From Dehalococcoidia bacterium (GTDB taxonomy: Bacteria > Chloroflexota > Dehalococcoidia > GIF9 > UBA5629), in assembly GCA_003142375.1 (NCBI GenBank), contig PLME01000013.1, positions 27,929-83,754 on the forward strand: DNA of 55,826 nt. Reading direction: 5' to 3'. Under the pieces are notes generated by a model that worked only from the letters and a program-made list of their open reading frames with translations, searched no databases and was not told the DNA's origin. Both the position numbers and the translations under genes were made by a program. Numbering within the stretch: the first letter of the stretch is position 1; each line of letters opens with the position of its first letter. This document shows, one piece after another, positions 16,902 through 25,932 of this stretch.

Positions 16902-19900
16902 TCAGGACTGGCTGATATCCAGTTGATCGCTGGTGGTAAAGACTTTGTACTGCATGCCCCCGTGCCGCTTGGAAAAATACATGGCGGCGTCTGATTTGCG
17001 CATCAGGGTATCCATGTCTTCGCCGTTGTCGGGATAAATGGCGATGCCTATACTGGTCGATATGTGCAGTTCAAAGCCGTTTACGCGTAGCGGTTCCTTG
17101 CAGGAATCGACTATTTTCTCTGCTATCAGGGTGGCGTCCTCGGGATAATGGATCTCCTGAAGCAAAAGCAGGAACTCGTCGCCGCCCAGGCGCGCAACGG
17201 TGTCACTGGAGCGGAGTATATCGGATAACCTGGTTCCCGCAGCCTTAAGCAATTGATCTCCCACGGCGTGCCCCATAGTATCGTTGACTTCCTTGAAATG
17301 GTCCAGGTCCAGCGACATAATTCCCAGCTTATAGTTATTGCGGTTAGCCTGCGCCAGCGCCACCTGAAAACGGTCGTTAAGCAAGATCCTGTTGGGCAAC
17401 CCGGTCAGGTAATCGTGGGTTGCCATATCGGCCAGCTTCTGCTCCAGCATTTTACGCTCTGTAACGTCCCTGCTGACACAGCGGAAACCTACTGTTGCAC
17501 CAGTTTTATCTTTCGAGACTGATATGGCTGCCTCGACGTAGCCGACGGTCCCATCCTTTTTTACCATGCGGTGTGCGTAGCCTTTGTTGGCTTCCCCGGA
17601 CCTGTATACATTATTGAAGGCGGTAAACACCGGGTTGATGTCTTCCTCATAGGTAACCTGACGGAAATTCATCTGGGTAAGCTCTTCCATCGAATAGCCG
17701 GTATGTCGGGAGGTCGATTCATTAACGAACTGAAAATTGCCTGAGAGGTCTACTTCGTAGTAGGCATCCTCCATCTCCTCGAGTATGCTCCGGTACTTTT
17801 CCTCGGAAAGGAGCAGTGCCTCTTCAAGCATTTTACGCTCGGTCACATCCCGGGCGACCGACTTGAAGCCAATCACCTCGCCGCGCTCATTTCTACGCAC
17901 ATCGACGGAGCTTTCACACAAAATTGACTGGCCGTCTTTAATTGTTATCTTATGAGCGAAGCCGGTATTAGGTATCCCGCTTTTAAAAACCTCGTTGTAA
18001 GCCTGGAAAACCCGGTCGATCTCATCCGGAGGTGTAACTGCATGGTAATTTGTTCCAATTAATTGTTCCTTTGGGACGCCCAGGATATTGGCTGCCGCAG
18101 TATTGGCAAAGGTGTAGTTGCCCAGCAGGTCTACCTCGTAATAGCCGTCCTGCATTTGCTCGAGCATGGTCCGGTATTGTTCCTCGGAGCGCTGCACTTC
18201 CTGTTCAAGCCGGGTGCGCTCGGTGACATCACGGGAGAAACAGCTGAAGCCCCTGGCCTTTCCGTCTTCGTTCTTAAGCAAACGTATCGACGTTTCGATA
18301 TATTTTCCGGTGCCATCCTTGGCAACAAACCTAGAGGAAAAGCCTCTATTGATCTGCCCCGTTCTGAAAACCTCGTTGAATTTTTTATAGATAGAATCCT
18401 GCAGCGCCGGATCGACGATCCGGCGGAAATTGCTCTTTAGGAGCTCTTCCTCCGAGTATCCGCCGAACTCGCAGTAGGCCTTATTGACATAGGTATAGCT
18501 TCCCTTGAGGTCGACCTCATAGTACAGGTCGGGCATCTGCTCCAGTACACTTCTGTATCTTTCCTCCGAGCGCCTGACGTCATCTTCCAGCTTTTTGCGT
18601 TCTGACACGTCGCGGCCCAGGCAGGAGAAGCCGATGGGGTGACCCTGCTTATCCTGTAACAGGCCGATGGACGATTCTCCAAACCCGATGGCGCGGTCCT
18701 TGCGTATGATTCTATGGGAGAAACCTGTATTCGGCTCGCCGGTCTCATATACGTGGTGGAAGGCGCTGAAAACCCTGTCGATCTCGTCTTCAGGCATGAT
18801 AACCCGGTAATTCTTGCCGTCCAGCTCACCCTTCTCGTAGCCCAGGTTCTGGCAGGTAGCAGCATTCAGGAAGGTAAAATTGCCGGCCAGATCGACCTCG
18901 TAATAAGAATCGAGCATGCGGTCCAGCATGCTGCGGTATCGCTCTTCCGATACAGCCAGCGCCTCTTCCAGCGCCCTACGCTCAGTAATATCACGGCCCA
19001 CGCAAAGAAAGCCATACGGTTCACCGCCGGGGCTTTTGAGCAATGAAATCGACGATTCCATGTAGAAGACTCTACCGTCTTTGCGGGTAACCTGGCTGAC
19101 GGTATTGGTCTTGGATTTGCCTGTCCGCAAGACCTCAACGAATTCCTTCTTGCGGGCCTTGCGGTTTTCTTCAGAAAGAAACATGCTGGCGTTTTTACCG
19201 ATAAGCTCCTCACGGGTGTATCCCAAGTCGCGGCATACCCCCTCATTGACAAAAATGTAGTTGCCATCCAGGTCGAGGCCGTAGCAGCCGTCGTGCATCT
19301 GTTCTAGTATGGTCCGGTAGCGCTCTTCGGAGGCGGCCAGCGCTTCCTCAAGAGCCTTGCGCTCGGTCATATTGCGCGCAACGCAAAGAAAGCCATAGGG
19401 TTGACCGCTCTGGGTTTTCATAAGGGAAACGGACTGTTCGACCCAACCCACTACTCCGTCTTTACGCCTTACCCTGTGAACGAGGCCGATACAGGGCTTG
19501 CCTGTCTGGAAAACCTCCAGGAATTTCTGGCGTGCCATCGCATTGTCTTCTTCAGGCACGAGCAGACTGGTGTTTTGTCCCAACAGTTCATCGGGCGAAT
19601 ATTGCATGCCGCGGCACATGGCATCATTAACAAAGATGTAGTTGCCTTTCAGGTCGACTTCGTAGCAGCCATCCTGCATCTGATCCAGTATGGCGCGGTG
19701 CCACTCTTCCGATTTGGCCAGCGCCTCCTCCAGCACCTTGCGCTGGTTGATATCCATGAAGCTGCCCATGGCCGCCCGCTGGCCCATGTATTCCATGGAA
19801 GTGATACGCTCCAGCACCCACACCACTTCACCGTTCTTTTTCAGGAACCTGTACTCGTAGGTATTGGCCTTGCTTTTTTTCTTTAATATCTTGCTGACTT

Positions 19901-20147
19901 TTTTCCTGATCATTTCCCGGTCGTCGGGGTGGATCAGGTTGAGGGACGGGGTGCCTACCAGCTCCTGCATGGTATAGCCGGACAGCTCCTCAAAAAATGG
20001 ATTGACATAAATGAAATTTTTATCCTGAACCATGTAGATGCCGGCGCCTGTGTTATTGAGAAGCGCCTCGATAAGTGATGCCAGCCCGGAAAGATCGGAC
20101 TGATAGTTTTTTAATTCTTCCCCCAGCGGGTCCGGTTGTATGGTCAT
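16902..20147 (-). CDS. Diguanylate cyclase with seven tandem PAS domains
   Basis: A 1081-residue soluble signalling protein. Seven PAS-PAC units occupy residues 20 to about 900. Each ends in a D-[IVM]-[TNS]-[EQ]-R-[KRT] motif followed by a short coiled linker of the form LEEALxxSEExYRxxL. The C-terminal domain (about 905-1070) is a GGDEF cyclase with DYLTGLPNR, DLDHFKEVNDTMGH and an intact active site GGDEF at 988-992, so it should make cyclic di-GMP. RSSD at 979-982, five residues before GGDEF, is a canonical inhibitory site, implying product feedback. No EAL domain, signal peptide or membrane segment is seen. PAS units 2 to 7 are strikingly alike (EQMxDxYYEVDLxGNYxFVN), pointing to recent internal duplication. 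The ligands sensed are unknown. Confidence 0.93.
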   Translation of the reverse strand: MTIQPDPLGEELKNYQSDLSGLASLIEALLNNTGAGIYMVQDKNFIYVNPFFEELSGYTMQELVGTPSLNLIHPDDREMIRKKVSKILKKKSKANTYEYRFLKKNGEVVWVLERITSMEYMGQRAAMGSFMDINQRKVLEEALAKSEEWHRAILDQMQDGCYEVDLKGNYIFVNDAMCRGMQYSPDELLGQNTSLLVPEEDNAMARQKFLEVFQTGKPCIGLVHRVRRKDGVVGWVEQSVSLMKTQSGQPYGFLCVARNMTERKALEEALAASEERYRTILEQMHDGCYGLDLDGNYIFVNEGVCRDLGYTREELIGKNASMFLSEENRKARKKEFVEVLRTGKSKTNTVSQVTRKDGRVFYMESSISLLKSPGGEPYGFLCVGRDITERRALEEALAVSEERYRSMLDRMLDSYYEVDLAGNFTFLNAATCQNLGYEKGELDGKNYRVIMPEDEIDRVFSAFHHVYETGEPNTGFSHRIIRKDRAIGFGESSIGLLQDKQGHPIGFSCLGRDVSERKKLEDDVRRSEERYRSVLEQMPDLYYEVDLKGSYTYVNKAYCEFGGYSEEELLKSNFRRIVDPALQDSIYKKFNEVFRTGQINRGFSSRFVAKDGTGKYIETSIRLLKNEDGKARGFSCFSRDVTERTRLEQEVQRSEEQYRTMLEQMQDGYYEVDLLGNYTFANTAAANILGVPKEQLIGTNYHAVTPPDEIDRVFQAYNEVFKSGIPNTGFAHKITIKDGQSILCESSVDVRRNERGEVIGFKSVARDVTERKMLEEALLLSEEKYRSILEEMEDAYYEVDLSGNFQFVNESTSRHTGYSMEELTQMNFRQVTYEEDINPVFTAFNNVYRSGEANKGYAHRMVKKDGTVGYVEAAISVSKDKTGATVGFRCVSRDVTERKMLEQKLADMATHDYLTGLPNRILLNDRFQVALAQANRNNYKLGIMSLDLDHFKEVNDTMGHAVGDQLLKAAGTRLSDILRSSDTVARLGGDEFLLLLQEIHYPEDATLIAEKIVDSCKEPLRVNGFELHISTSIGIAIYPDNGEDMDTLMRKSDAAMYFSKRHGGMQYKVFTTSDQLDISQS

Positions 20148-20358
20148 GCCCTAAATACCTTGACTATCCCCCGAGTCTAATAATTGTATAAACCCCAAAA
20201 CTGCGCCATAGATTGAACGGTCGGTCATTGCTCATCTATTTTATCATGCAGTCTCAGATTATACCATAGCCGTCAAGCTAAATAATAGTAGCCAGTTGAC
20301 TTTAATTATATAATTAACAGCGCGTTTGAAGGGCTATATTTGAAATCAGGAGGATTAC

Positions 20359-21957
20359 ATGAACCTTGGAAGCCTGTCAGAAGACGGAATCAGGAAATTC
20401 GGCGAATTCCAGAGCTGCTATTTCGAGGGTAGGTGGTATACCAATGTCGAGATCAACTGCATGTCCAACCGGCTGGCCAACGCACTGAAGTCTCTGGGAA
20501 TTGGCAAGGGCGACCGTGTGGTCACACAGCTTCCCAACTGCGTGGAAATATTTGCCGTGTTTAATGCCGTTTTTAAGATAGGGGCGGTCATTGTGCCGAT
20601 GAACCCTATATTGCGGCCCGACCAGATGTCCTATATTTATAAAGATTGCGGTGCCAAGGCCACCGTTACCAGCTCCGATTACCTGCCCTGGATAGAGGCG
20701 GCACAACGGGAAGCTCCCCAACTAAAAAACATCATACTGGTGGATAAAGACGACGTTAAGGGCACCATTTATTTCAAGAAGCTGGTCTCCGATAATGCCG
20801 AAGGGCTGGAAATTTTGGATATGGATAACGACGACCTGGCGGCGCTGATCTATACTTCGGGCACTACGGGGAATCCCAAGGGCGTCATGCATACTCATTA
20901 CTCCCTGTGGATAAATGCCGTTTCCTTTGCGGATTTCATATTTTTATCATCCCCGGTTACGTTAACCAATGTAAGGCGGGCCTTCAATGAGAAAAACTAT
21001 CAAATAGAGGAGACCAGGGAGGTGGTAACCAGCGTGGATCGCAGCACCATGTTCCTGGCCGTATTGCCTCTGTCGCATTCCTACGGGTTGTCCTTTATGA
21101 GCCTGGGTGCACTGGTGGGGGGCAGGTCGGTGTTGTTGAAGTGGTGGAACCCGGTCGAGGCCCTTAAAACGATCCAGGATTTCCGCATAAAATATATGGC
21201 CCTGGTGCCGACCATGTTTGTTCAACTGCTGGACCATCCTGATTTCGATAAGTATGATATTTCGTCGCTGAAGTATTGTAATTCCGGGGCGGCGGCGCTG
21301 GATCGGGAGATTGCCGCCAAGTGGAAGGAGAGGACGGGCATATCCATTCACGAAGGCTGGGGTCTGACCGAATCAGGAGCCACCACAGCCGGCAATCCCA
21401 CGACCCGCCAGCCAAAGATCGGCTCCATCGGCGTAAACATGCTCAGATGTAACCGCATGAAGGTTTTTGATATGGAAGACAGGGAATTACCCGCCGGTCA
21501 GATCGGCGAGATAGTGATAAAAGGCCCGGCCGTTATGCAAGGCTACTGGAACCTGCCCGAGGAGACAGCGGAGGCGCTGAAAAACGGCTGGCTGCATACA
21601 GGCGATATCGGATATATGGATGAAGATGGGTATTTCTATATAACCGATCGCAAAAAAGACCTCATTATCCGTGGCGGGGAGAACATATCTCCTAAAGAAG
21701 TCGAGTTAGCTATATGCGAGCATCCCAAAGTATTGGAAGCAGGCTGCGTAGGGGTTAAGGACAGGGTATACGGAGAGGAAGTCAGGGCCTTCGTGGTGCT
21801 CAAACAGGGGGAAAGGTGCAGCGAGGAGGAGATCATACAGCACTGTAAAAAACTCCTTCCAACTTTTAAGACCCCCAAACAAGTGCGCTTCGTCGACTCT
21901 CTGCCCAAAAACATACTGGGCAAATTACTGCGCATGGAACTGAGGAAAATGGAATAA
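20359..21957 (+). CDS. AMP-binding acyl-CoA synthetase (fatty acid-CoA ligase-like)
   Basis: A 532-residue adenylate-forming ligase, predicted to activate a carboxylic acid with ATP and transfer it to CoA. The phosphate loop YTSGTTGNPKGVMHTH is at residues 165-180. WGLTESGATTAGNP, GWLHTGDIGYMDEDGYFYITDRKKDLIIRGG and the C-terminal lysine motif (NILGKLLRMELR) are all intact. The acyl pocket cannot be read by eye, so chain length is open. AGGAGG stands about 7 bases before the ATG. The DUF4239 gene follows after 13 bases and is probably in the same transcript. Confidence 0.92.
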   Translation: MNLGSLSEDGIRKFGEFQSCYFEGRWYTNVEINCMSNRLANALKSLGIGKGDRVVTQLPNCVEIFAVFNAVFKIGAVIVPMNPILRPDQMSYIYKDCGAKATVTSSDYLPWIEAAQREAPQLKNIILVDKDDVKGTIYFKKLVSDNAEGLEILDMDNDDLAALIYTSGTTGNPKGVMHTHYSLWINAVSFADFIFLSSPVTLTNVRRAFNEKNYQIEETREVVTSVDRSTMFLAVLPLSHSYGLSFMSLGALVGGRSVLLKWWNPVEALKTIQDFRIKYMALVPTMFVQLLDHPDFDKYDISSLKYCNSGAAALDREIAAKWKERTGISIHEGWGLTESGATTAGNPTTRQPKIGSIGVNMLRCNRMKVFDMEDRELPAGQIGEIVIKGPAVMQGYWNLPEETAEALKNGWLHTGDIGYMDEDGYFYITDRKKDLIIRGGENISPKEVELAICEHPKVLEAGCVGVKDRVYGEEVRAFVVLKQGERCSEEEIIQHCKKLLPTFKTPKQVRFVDSLPKNILGKLLRMELRKME

Positions 21958-21970
21958 AAGGGAGGTGAAT

Positions 21971-22759
21971 ATGCCTTTTCAACAGTGGATATTGATTTAC
22001 GTGCCCACCTGGTTGATCGGCACTATCATGGTTGCGGTGGCGGTTGGGATGGCGGTGGGCGGCGTATTGCTGGTGCACCGTTTTGTGAAAGTAAACACGC
22101 TTAAAAGCCATCACGATATCGCAGGGCCGATCTTTGCCACCATAGGCGTTGTTTATGCTGTTATGCTCTCCTACGTCCTAATTATCGTATGGCAAAATTT
22201 CGACAAGACTAACAACAATGTGGTGAAGGAAGCCAACCTGTACGCAGATATCTACCGCGACAGCAACGGGCTATCGGAGCCATTCAGGAGCCAGTTTATG
22301 GCCGCCAATACTAAATATATAGATGCCATCATTAACGATGAGTGGAAATTAATGGACCTCGGTCAGCGCAGCCTCGAAGTTCAGAAGGACTCCGACGAGG
22401 TCTGGAAGCTGGCCGGCAGCTTCCAGCCTAAGAACGAGACGGAGAAAATATTCTTTTCCGAGATTTTATCCAGGATGAACGATGCGGGTGAGTTAAGGAG
22501 GCAGCGCATACTGGATGCCCAGACCGGCATACATCCCATGCTCTGGTTCATTTTGCTGTTCGGAGGCATTATAACGGTTGTCTTCGCTTTCTTTTTCGGC
22601 TCCGAGAACCTGGTGGCCCAGCTTATTATGACCACGCTGCTGGCGGTATTAATCGTGCTGATCTTGTTCACTATCCTGATTATGGATTTCCCCTTCAGCG
22701 GGGATATGGCTGTTTCAGCCGATTCGCTTAAACAGGTGCTGCTGTATCTGAAGAACTAG
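21971..22759 (+). CDS. DUF4239 (bestrophin-like) membrane protein
   Basis: A 262-residue protein with two N-terminal hydrophobic segments (about residues 5-37 and 55-77), a polar helical middle (about 80-190) and two C-terminal segments (about 190-245). The block HHDIAGPIFATIGVVYAVMLSYVL and the later ARTxxxR-like helix followed by HPMLWFILLFGGIITVVFAFFFG are typical of DUF4239, a family distantly likened to bestrophin channels. The biochemical role is unknown. I start at ATG 21971 because GGAGG at 21961-21965 is then 5 bases away; the in-frame GTG at 21965 overlaps that site. It follows the acyl-CoA synthetase closely. Confidence 0.8.
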   Translation: MPFQQWILIYVPTWLIGTIMVAVAVGMAVGGVLLVHRFVKVNTLKSHHDIAGPIFATIGVVYAVMLSYVLIIVWQNFDKTNNNVVKEANLYADIYRDSNGLSEPFRSQFMAANTKYIDAIINDEWKLMDLGQRSLEVQKDSDEVWKLAGSFQPKNETEKIFFSEILSRMNDAGELRRQRILDAQTGIHPMLWFILLFGGIITVVFAFFFGSENLVAQLIMTTLLAVLIVLILFTILIMDFPFSGDMAVSADSLKQVLLYLKN

Positions 22760-22893
22760 TACCCCTTGTGGCTGGCTCGGGAACCGGCATATAAAAGCAG
22801 TCGGCGGTCATTTGCTATCTGCTGTGACAACGCCTAAAATATTTGATTGTGCGGCCGGCGGAAAAAACGCCGGTTCGAAGCTTATTAATAATC

Positions 22894-23133
22894 GTGTCAG
22901 ATAAACAGAGTACTGCCAAAATAGTCAGGGGAGCTATAGTCATATCCCGTGAGCTATGCAAGGGATGCGAGCTCTGCATAAGCTTCTGCCCTAAAAAGGT
23001 TATATCTCAGTCCGACAAATTGAACGCTGCCGGTTATCTCAGTGCAGTTTTCTCGGATAACGGCCAGTGCACCGGCTGTGCCATATGCGCTATTGTGTGT
23101 CCCGAGGTGGCCATCGAGGTATACCGTGAGTAA
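22894..23133 (+). CDS. korD: 2-oxoacid:ferredoxin oxidoreductase, delta (2x[4Fe-4S]) subunit
   Basis: A small ferredoxin-like subunit with two classical cluster motifs, CKGCELCISFCP and CTGCAICAIVCP, each followed by a conserved Pro. It should carry electrons from the catalytic subunits to free ferredoxin. It is the first gene of a four-gene operon in the order delta-alpha-beta-gamma; its last codons overlap the alpha gene. The start is uncertain: GTG at 22894 gives about 79 residues beginning MSDKQSTAKIV, while an in-frame TTG at 22843 would add 17 residues. Neither has a good ribosome site. Confidence 0.85.
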   Translation: MSDKQSTAKIVRGAIVISRELCKGCELCISFCPKKVISQSDKLNAAGYLSAVFSDNGQCTGCAICAIVCPEVAIEVYRE

Positions 23134-24193
23134 AGTCTTCATGGACGGCAACAGCGCCATCGGCGAAGCCGCCATACGCGCAGGCTGCAGGTGCTATTTT
23201 GGCTATCCCATAACGCCCCAAAACGAGTTGACCGAATATATGGCCATGCACCTGAGCCGTAAAAAGGGTTGTGCCTTTGTGCAGGCGGAGAGCGAGCTGG
23301 CTGCCATCAATATGGTCTACGGGGCCAGCCTGGTAGGGGCCAGGGCCATGACCTCATCTTCCAGCCCGGGCATCAGCCTCAAGCAGGAGGGCATATCTTA
23401 TCTGGCTGCCTGCGAACTGCCTGCCGTTATTGTCAACATGCAGCGTGGGGGTCCGGGGTTGGGCAGTATATCTGCTGCACAGTCGGACTATTTTCAGGCC
23501 ACCAGAGGTGGCGGACACGGCGACTACCGCACCATCGTCCTGGGGCCGTCATCTGTTCAGGAATTGGCCGACCTGACCATGCGGGCCTTCGAGCTTGCCG
23601 ATAAATATAAAATTCCAGTCATTATTTTAGGAGACGGGGTGTTGGGCCAGATGATGGAGCCGGTTGAATTCAAGAAGGAAGCGCCGGCCGAGCTTCCCAT
23701 CAGGGAAAACTCGTTGCGCGGCGCTACAGGCAGGCCCAGCAAGATAGTAAAAACTTTCACGTCCAACCCCTCGGAGCTCGAGGAAATCAACTGGAGCCTG
23801 TTCAGGCGTTACACCCTGATAAAGAAACAGGAGACAACCTGCGAAACTTTTATGGTGGATGACGCCAGGCTGGTTGTCATTGCCTTCGGCATCGCTGCCA
23901 GGATAGCTAAAGGCGCCATCAAGACTGCGCGTGCCGAGGGTTTGAAGATCGGTCTGCTCAGGCCGATCACGCTGTGGCCGTTTCCCGAGGAGCAGGTTAA
24001 AGAAGTGGCTAAAACCACCGGGCAATTCCTGGTATTCGAGATGAATATGGGCCAGATGATCGAGGATGTGCAACTTGCACTGGCAGGCCAGGGCGAGGTC
24101 GCCTTCTACGGAAGGCCGGGCGGAGTGATACCGGCGCCCAGCGAAGTGGCGCGGGTGATTACCAGGCTGTATTACCAGAAAGGTTTGAAATAA
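23126..24193 (+). CDS. korA: 2-oxoacid:ferredoxin oxidoreductase, alpha subunit
   Basis: Alpha subunit of a thiamine-diphosphate-dependent, CoA-acylating oxidoreductase that converts a 2-oxoacid (2-oxoglutarate or a branched-chain 2-oxoacid) to acyl-CoA, CO2 and reduced ferredoxin. The 355-residue protein begins MSKVFMDGNSAIGEAAIRAG and shows YFGYPITPQNELTEYMA and FVQAESELAAINMVYGASL, then TSSSSPGISLKQEGISYLA, all family hallmarks. GTG 23126 is chosen over the longer frame because GAGG lies 6 bases before it and the N-terminus then matches the family. It overlaps the delta gene by 8 bases and the beta gene by one, implying translational coupling. Kor and Vor types cannot be told apart by eye. 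Confidence 0.92.
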   Translation: MSKVFMDGNSAIGEAAIRAGCRCYFGYPITPQNELTEYMAMHLSRKKGCAFVQAESELAAINMVYGASLVGARAMTSSSSPGISLKQEGISYLAACELPAVIVNMQRGGPGLGSISAAQSDYFQATRGGGHGDYRTIVLGPSSVQELADLTMRAFELADKYKIPVIILGDGVLGQMMEPVEFKKEAPAELPIRENSLRGATGRPSKIVKTFTSNPSELEEINWSLFRRYTLIKKQETTCETFMVDDARLVVIAFGIAARIAKGAIKTARAEGLKIGLLRPITLWPFPEEQVKEVAKTTGQFLVFEMNMGQMIEDVQLALAGQGEVAFYGRPGGVIPAPSEVARVITRLYYQKGLK

Positions 24194-24948
24194 TGAAGCT
24201 CATTTACTCGCGGCCCAAATCCTTGAAAAAGGCTGTATTTCATTACTGCCCCGGCTGCGGGCACTCGGTGGCCCACCGGCTGATCTGCGAAGTCATCGAT
24301 GAGATGGGTTTGCAGGAGAAGACCCTGGGGATACCGCCGCCCGGCTGTTCGGTCTTTGCTTATAACTATTTTGACGTGGATATGGCGGAATCGGCGCATG
24401 GCAGGGGAGCGGCGGTAGCGACCGGCGTCAAACGCGCTTACCCCGAGATAGTTGTCTTTACGTATCAGGGCGATGGCGACCTGGCCGGGATAGGGACGGC
24501 CGAAACCATCCATGCGGCCAACCGCGGCGAGAATATTACTACTATTTTTATCAATAACGCTGTATACGGCATGACCGGCGGGCAAATGGCGCCGACCACG
24601 CTGTGCGGCATGAAAACCACAACCACCCCCTACGGACGTGATCATCTGCTGGAAGGGCATCCTATCAAGATGAGCGAGATACTGGCTCTTCTGGAAGGTG
24701 TGGCATATATTGAAAGGGTGGCGGTGAACTCCCCTTCCAATATCCGGAAAACAAAAAAAGCCATCGCCAAGGCTTTTCAAATGCAGTTGGACAAGCGGGG
24801 ATTTTCCATGGTGGAGATACTTTCACCCTGCCCGACCAACTGGAAAATGAGCTCTGTGCAGGCCTGGAAATGGGTTGATGAGGAGATGGCCAAAGTTTTT
24901 CCTCTGGGAGTCTTTAAAGATGTGACGGAGAAAAAGGATGCTGATTAA
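24193..24948 (+). CDS. korB: 2-oxoacid:ferredoxin oxidoreductase, beta subunit (TPP-binding)
   Basis: The thiamine-diphosphate-binding subunit, 251 residues. The N-terminal YCPGCGHSVAHRLICEV includes the conserved CPGCGH signature. The TPP/Mg site appears as GDGDLAGIGTAETIHAANR followed by INNAVYGMTGGQMAPTT. The ATG overlaps the alpha stop codon by one base, and the C-terminus overlaps the gamma start by 11 bases. Together with alpha, gamma and delta this gives a complete complex. Confidence 0.93.
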   Translation: MKLIYSRPKSLKKAVFHYCPGCGHSVAHRLICEVIDEMGLQEKTLGIPPPGCSVFAYNYFDVDMAESAHGRGAAVATGVKRAYPEIVVFTYQGDGDLAGIGTAETIHAANRGENITTIFINNAVYGMTGGQMAPTTLCGMKTTTTPYGRDHLLEGHPIKMSEILALLEGVAYIERVAVNSPSNIRKTKKAIAKAFQMQLDKRGFSMVEILSPCPTNWKMSSVQAWKWVDEEMAKVFPLGVFKDVTEKKDAD

Positions 24949-25468
24949 GACGCTGATCGCCGGTTTCGGCGGCCAGGGGGTGTTGTCCATGGGGCTGAAC
25001 CTGGCTGAGGCGGCCATGCTCGAGGGGAAAAATGTTACCTATCTGCCTGCCTATGGGGCGGAGGTGCGTGGAGGCACTGCCAACTGTACGGTTGCCATCT
25101 CCGATGATGAAATAGCTTCTCCCGTAGCATCGTCACCCGAGTTTGTAGTCGCCATGAACCAGCCGTCGGCTGTTAAATTCCAGCACCATATCCAGTCGGG
25201 CGGGCTCTTCTTCCTGAACTCTTCCCTGGTGGAAGTTGAGATACTCAGAGGCGATATCGAGATCGTGCGGGTAGCCGCCAATAAGATCGCAGAGGAGCTG
25301 GGCAGCCCCAAAGCAGCCAATATGGTTATGCTGGGCGCCCTTACCAGGAAAAGCGGGCTGGTGGAACTGGCAAGCATGATCGAGACCCTGAAGCGCATTA
25401 TGGGCGCCAAGAAGAAGCTGGTAGATGTAAATGAAAAGGCCCTGAAGACAGGGTATGACTTATTTTGA
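24938..25468 (+). CDS. korC: 2-oxoacid:ferredoxin oxidoreductase, gamma subunit
   Basis: Gamma subunit, 176 residues, with the diagnostic N-terminus LIAGFGGQGVLSMGLNLAEAA and the AYGAEVRGGTANCTVAISD block. This domain packs on the catalytic pair and helps bind CoA. An AAAAAGG ribosome site lies within the beta gene before the ATG at 24938. It closes the delta-alpha-beta-gamma order, and the tandem-ACT gene follows after only 20 bases. Confidence 0.92.
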   Translation: MLIKTLIAGFGGQGVLSMGLNLAEAAMLEGKNVTYLPAYGAEVRGGTANCTVAISDDEIASPVASSPEFVVAMNQPSAVKFQHHIQSGGLFFLNSSLVEVEILRGDIEIVRVAANKIAEELGSPKAANMVMLGALTRKSGLVELASMIETLKRIMGAKKKLVDVNEKALKTGYDLF

Positions 25469-25488
25469 TTTGTTTTTAGGGGGTAACC

Positions 25489-25920
25489 ATGTGCGTAAAA
25501 CAAGTATCCGTAATTCTGGAAAACGTACCTGGTGCGTTTCTGTCGGTCGGTGAGTGCCTTGCGAGGGAAAATATCAATATACGCGCCATTTCGGTGGCCG
25601 ATACTTCTCAGACCAGTACGGTCAGGTTTGTGACTGACAACCCCCAGAAAACATTGAGTGTCCTGAAAAGCAACGGTTATAACACACTGGAAAATGATGT
25701 TATCGCCGTAGAGATCCCGGACCACCCCGGCGCTCTGCGCGCTGTCCTCAAGCCGCTTAAGGAGTTGAATATCAATGTGCTTTACTTCTATACCTATCTC
25801 GGACGTGGAGAAAGCGGCCAACCGATTGTAATCATAGGAGTGGACAGGACGGGAGATGCCGTCGAGGCCTTGAAAAAGAACTGGGTACATACCTTCGGCA
25901 ATGAGATATATTCGCTGTAG
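25489..25920 (+). CDS. Tandem ACT-domain protein
   Basis: A 143-residue protein made of two ACT modules. The first (residues 4-70) begins QVSVILENVPGAFLSVGECLARENINIRAISV. The second (71-140) begins VIAVEIPDHPGALRAVLKPLKELNINVLYFY. Stand-alone tandem ACT proteins bind amino acids and probably act as sensors. The position directly after the 2-oxoacid oxidoreductase subunits suggests that it senses an amino acid related to the 2-oxoacid metabolised, perhaps branched-chain or aromatic. AGGGGGT precedes the ATG. The ligand is inferred only from context. Confidence 0.88.
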   Translation: MCVKQVSVILENVPGAFLSVGECLARENINIRAISVADTSQTSTVRFVTDNPQKTLSVLKSNGYNTLENDVIAVEIPDHPGALRAVLKPLKELNINVLYFYTYLGRGESGQPIVIIGVDRTGDAVEALKKNWVHTFGNEIYSL

Positions 25921-25932
25921 AGGAGGGGTGTT

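Noticed and set aside
17460-20100. Regular repeats at DNA level across the cyclase gene
   Set aside because: They correspond to tandem PAS coding units in one continuous frame, not to a DNA repeat array.
20296-20314. TTGACT followed by TATAAT upstream of the first acyl-CoA synthetase
   Set aside because: The two hexamers are only 7 bases apart, too close for a single sigma-70 promoter. The TATAAT alone may still serve, but support is weak.
22865-22885. GGTTCGAAG resembling a tRNA T-loop
   Set aside because: No acceptor, D or anticodon stems can be formed around it; no tRNA was found anywhere in the window.
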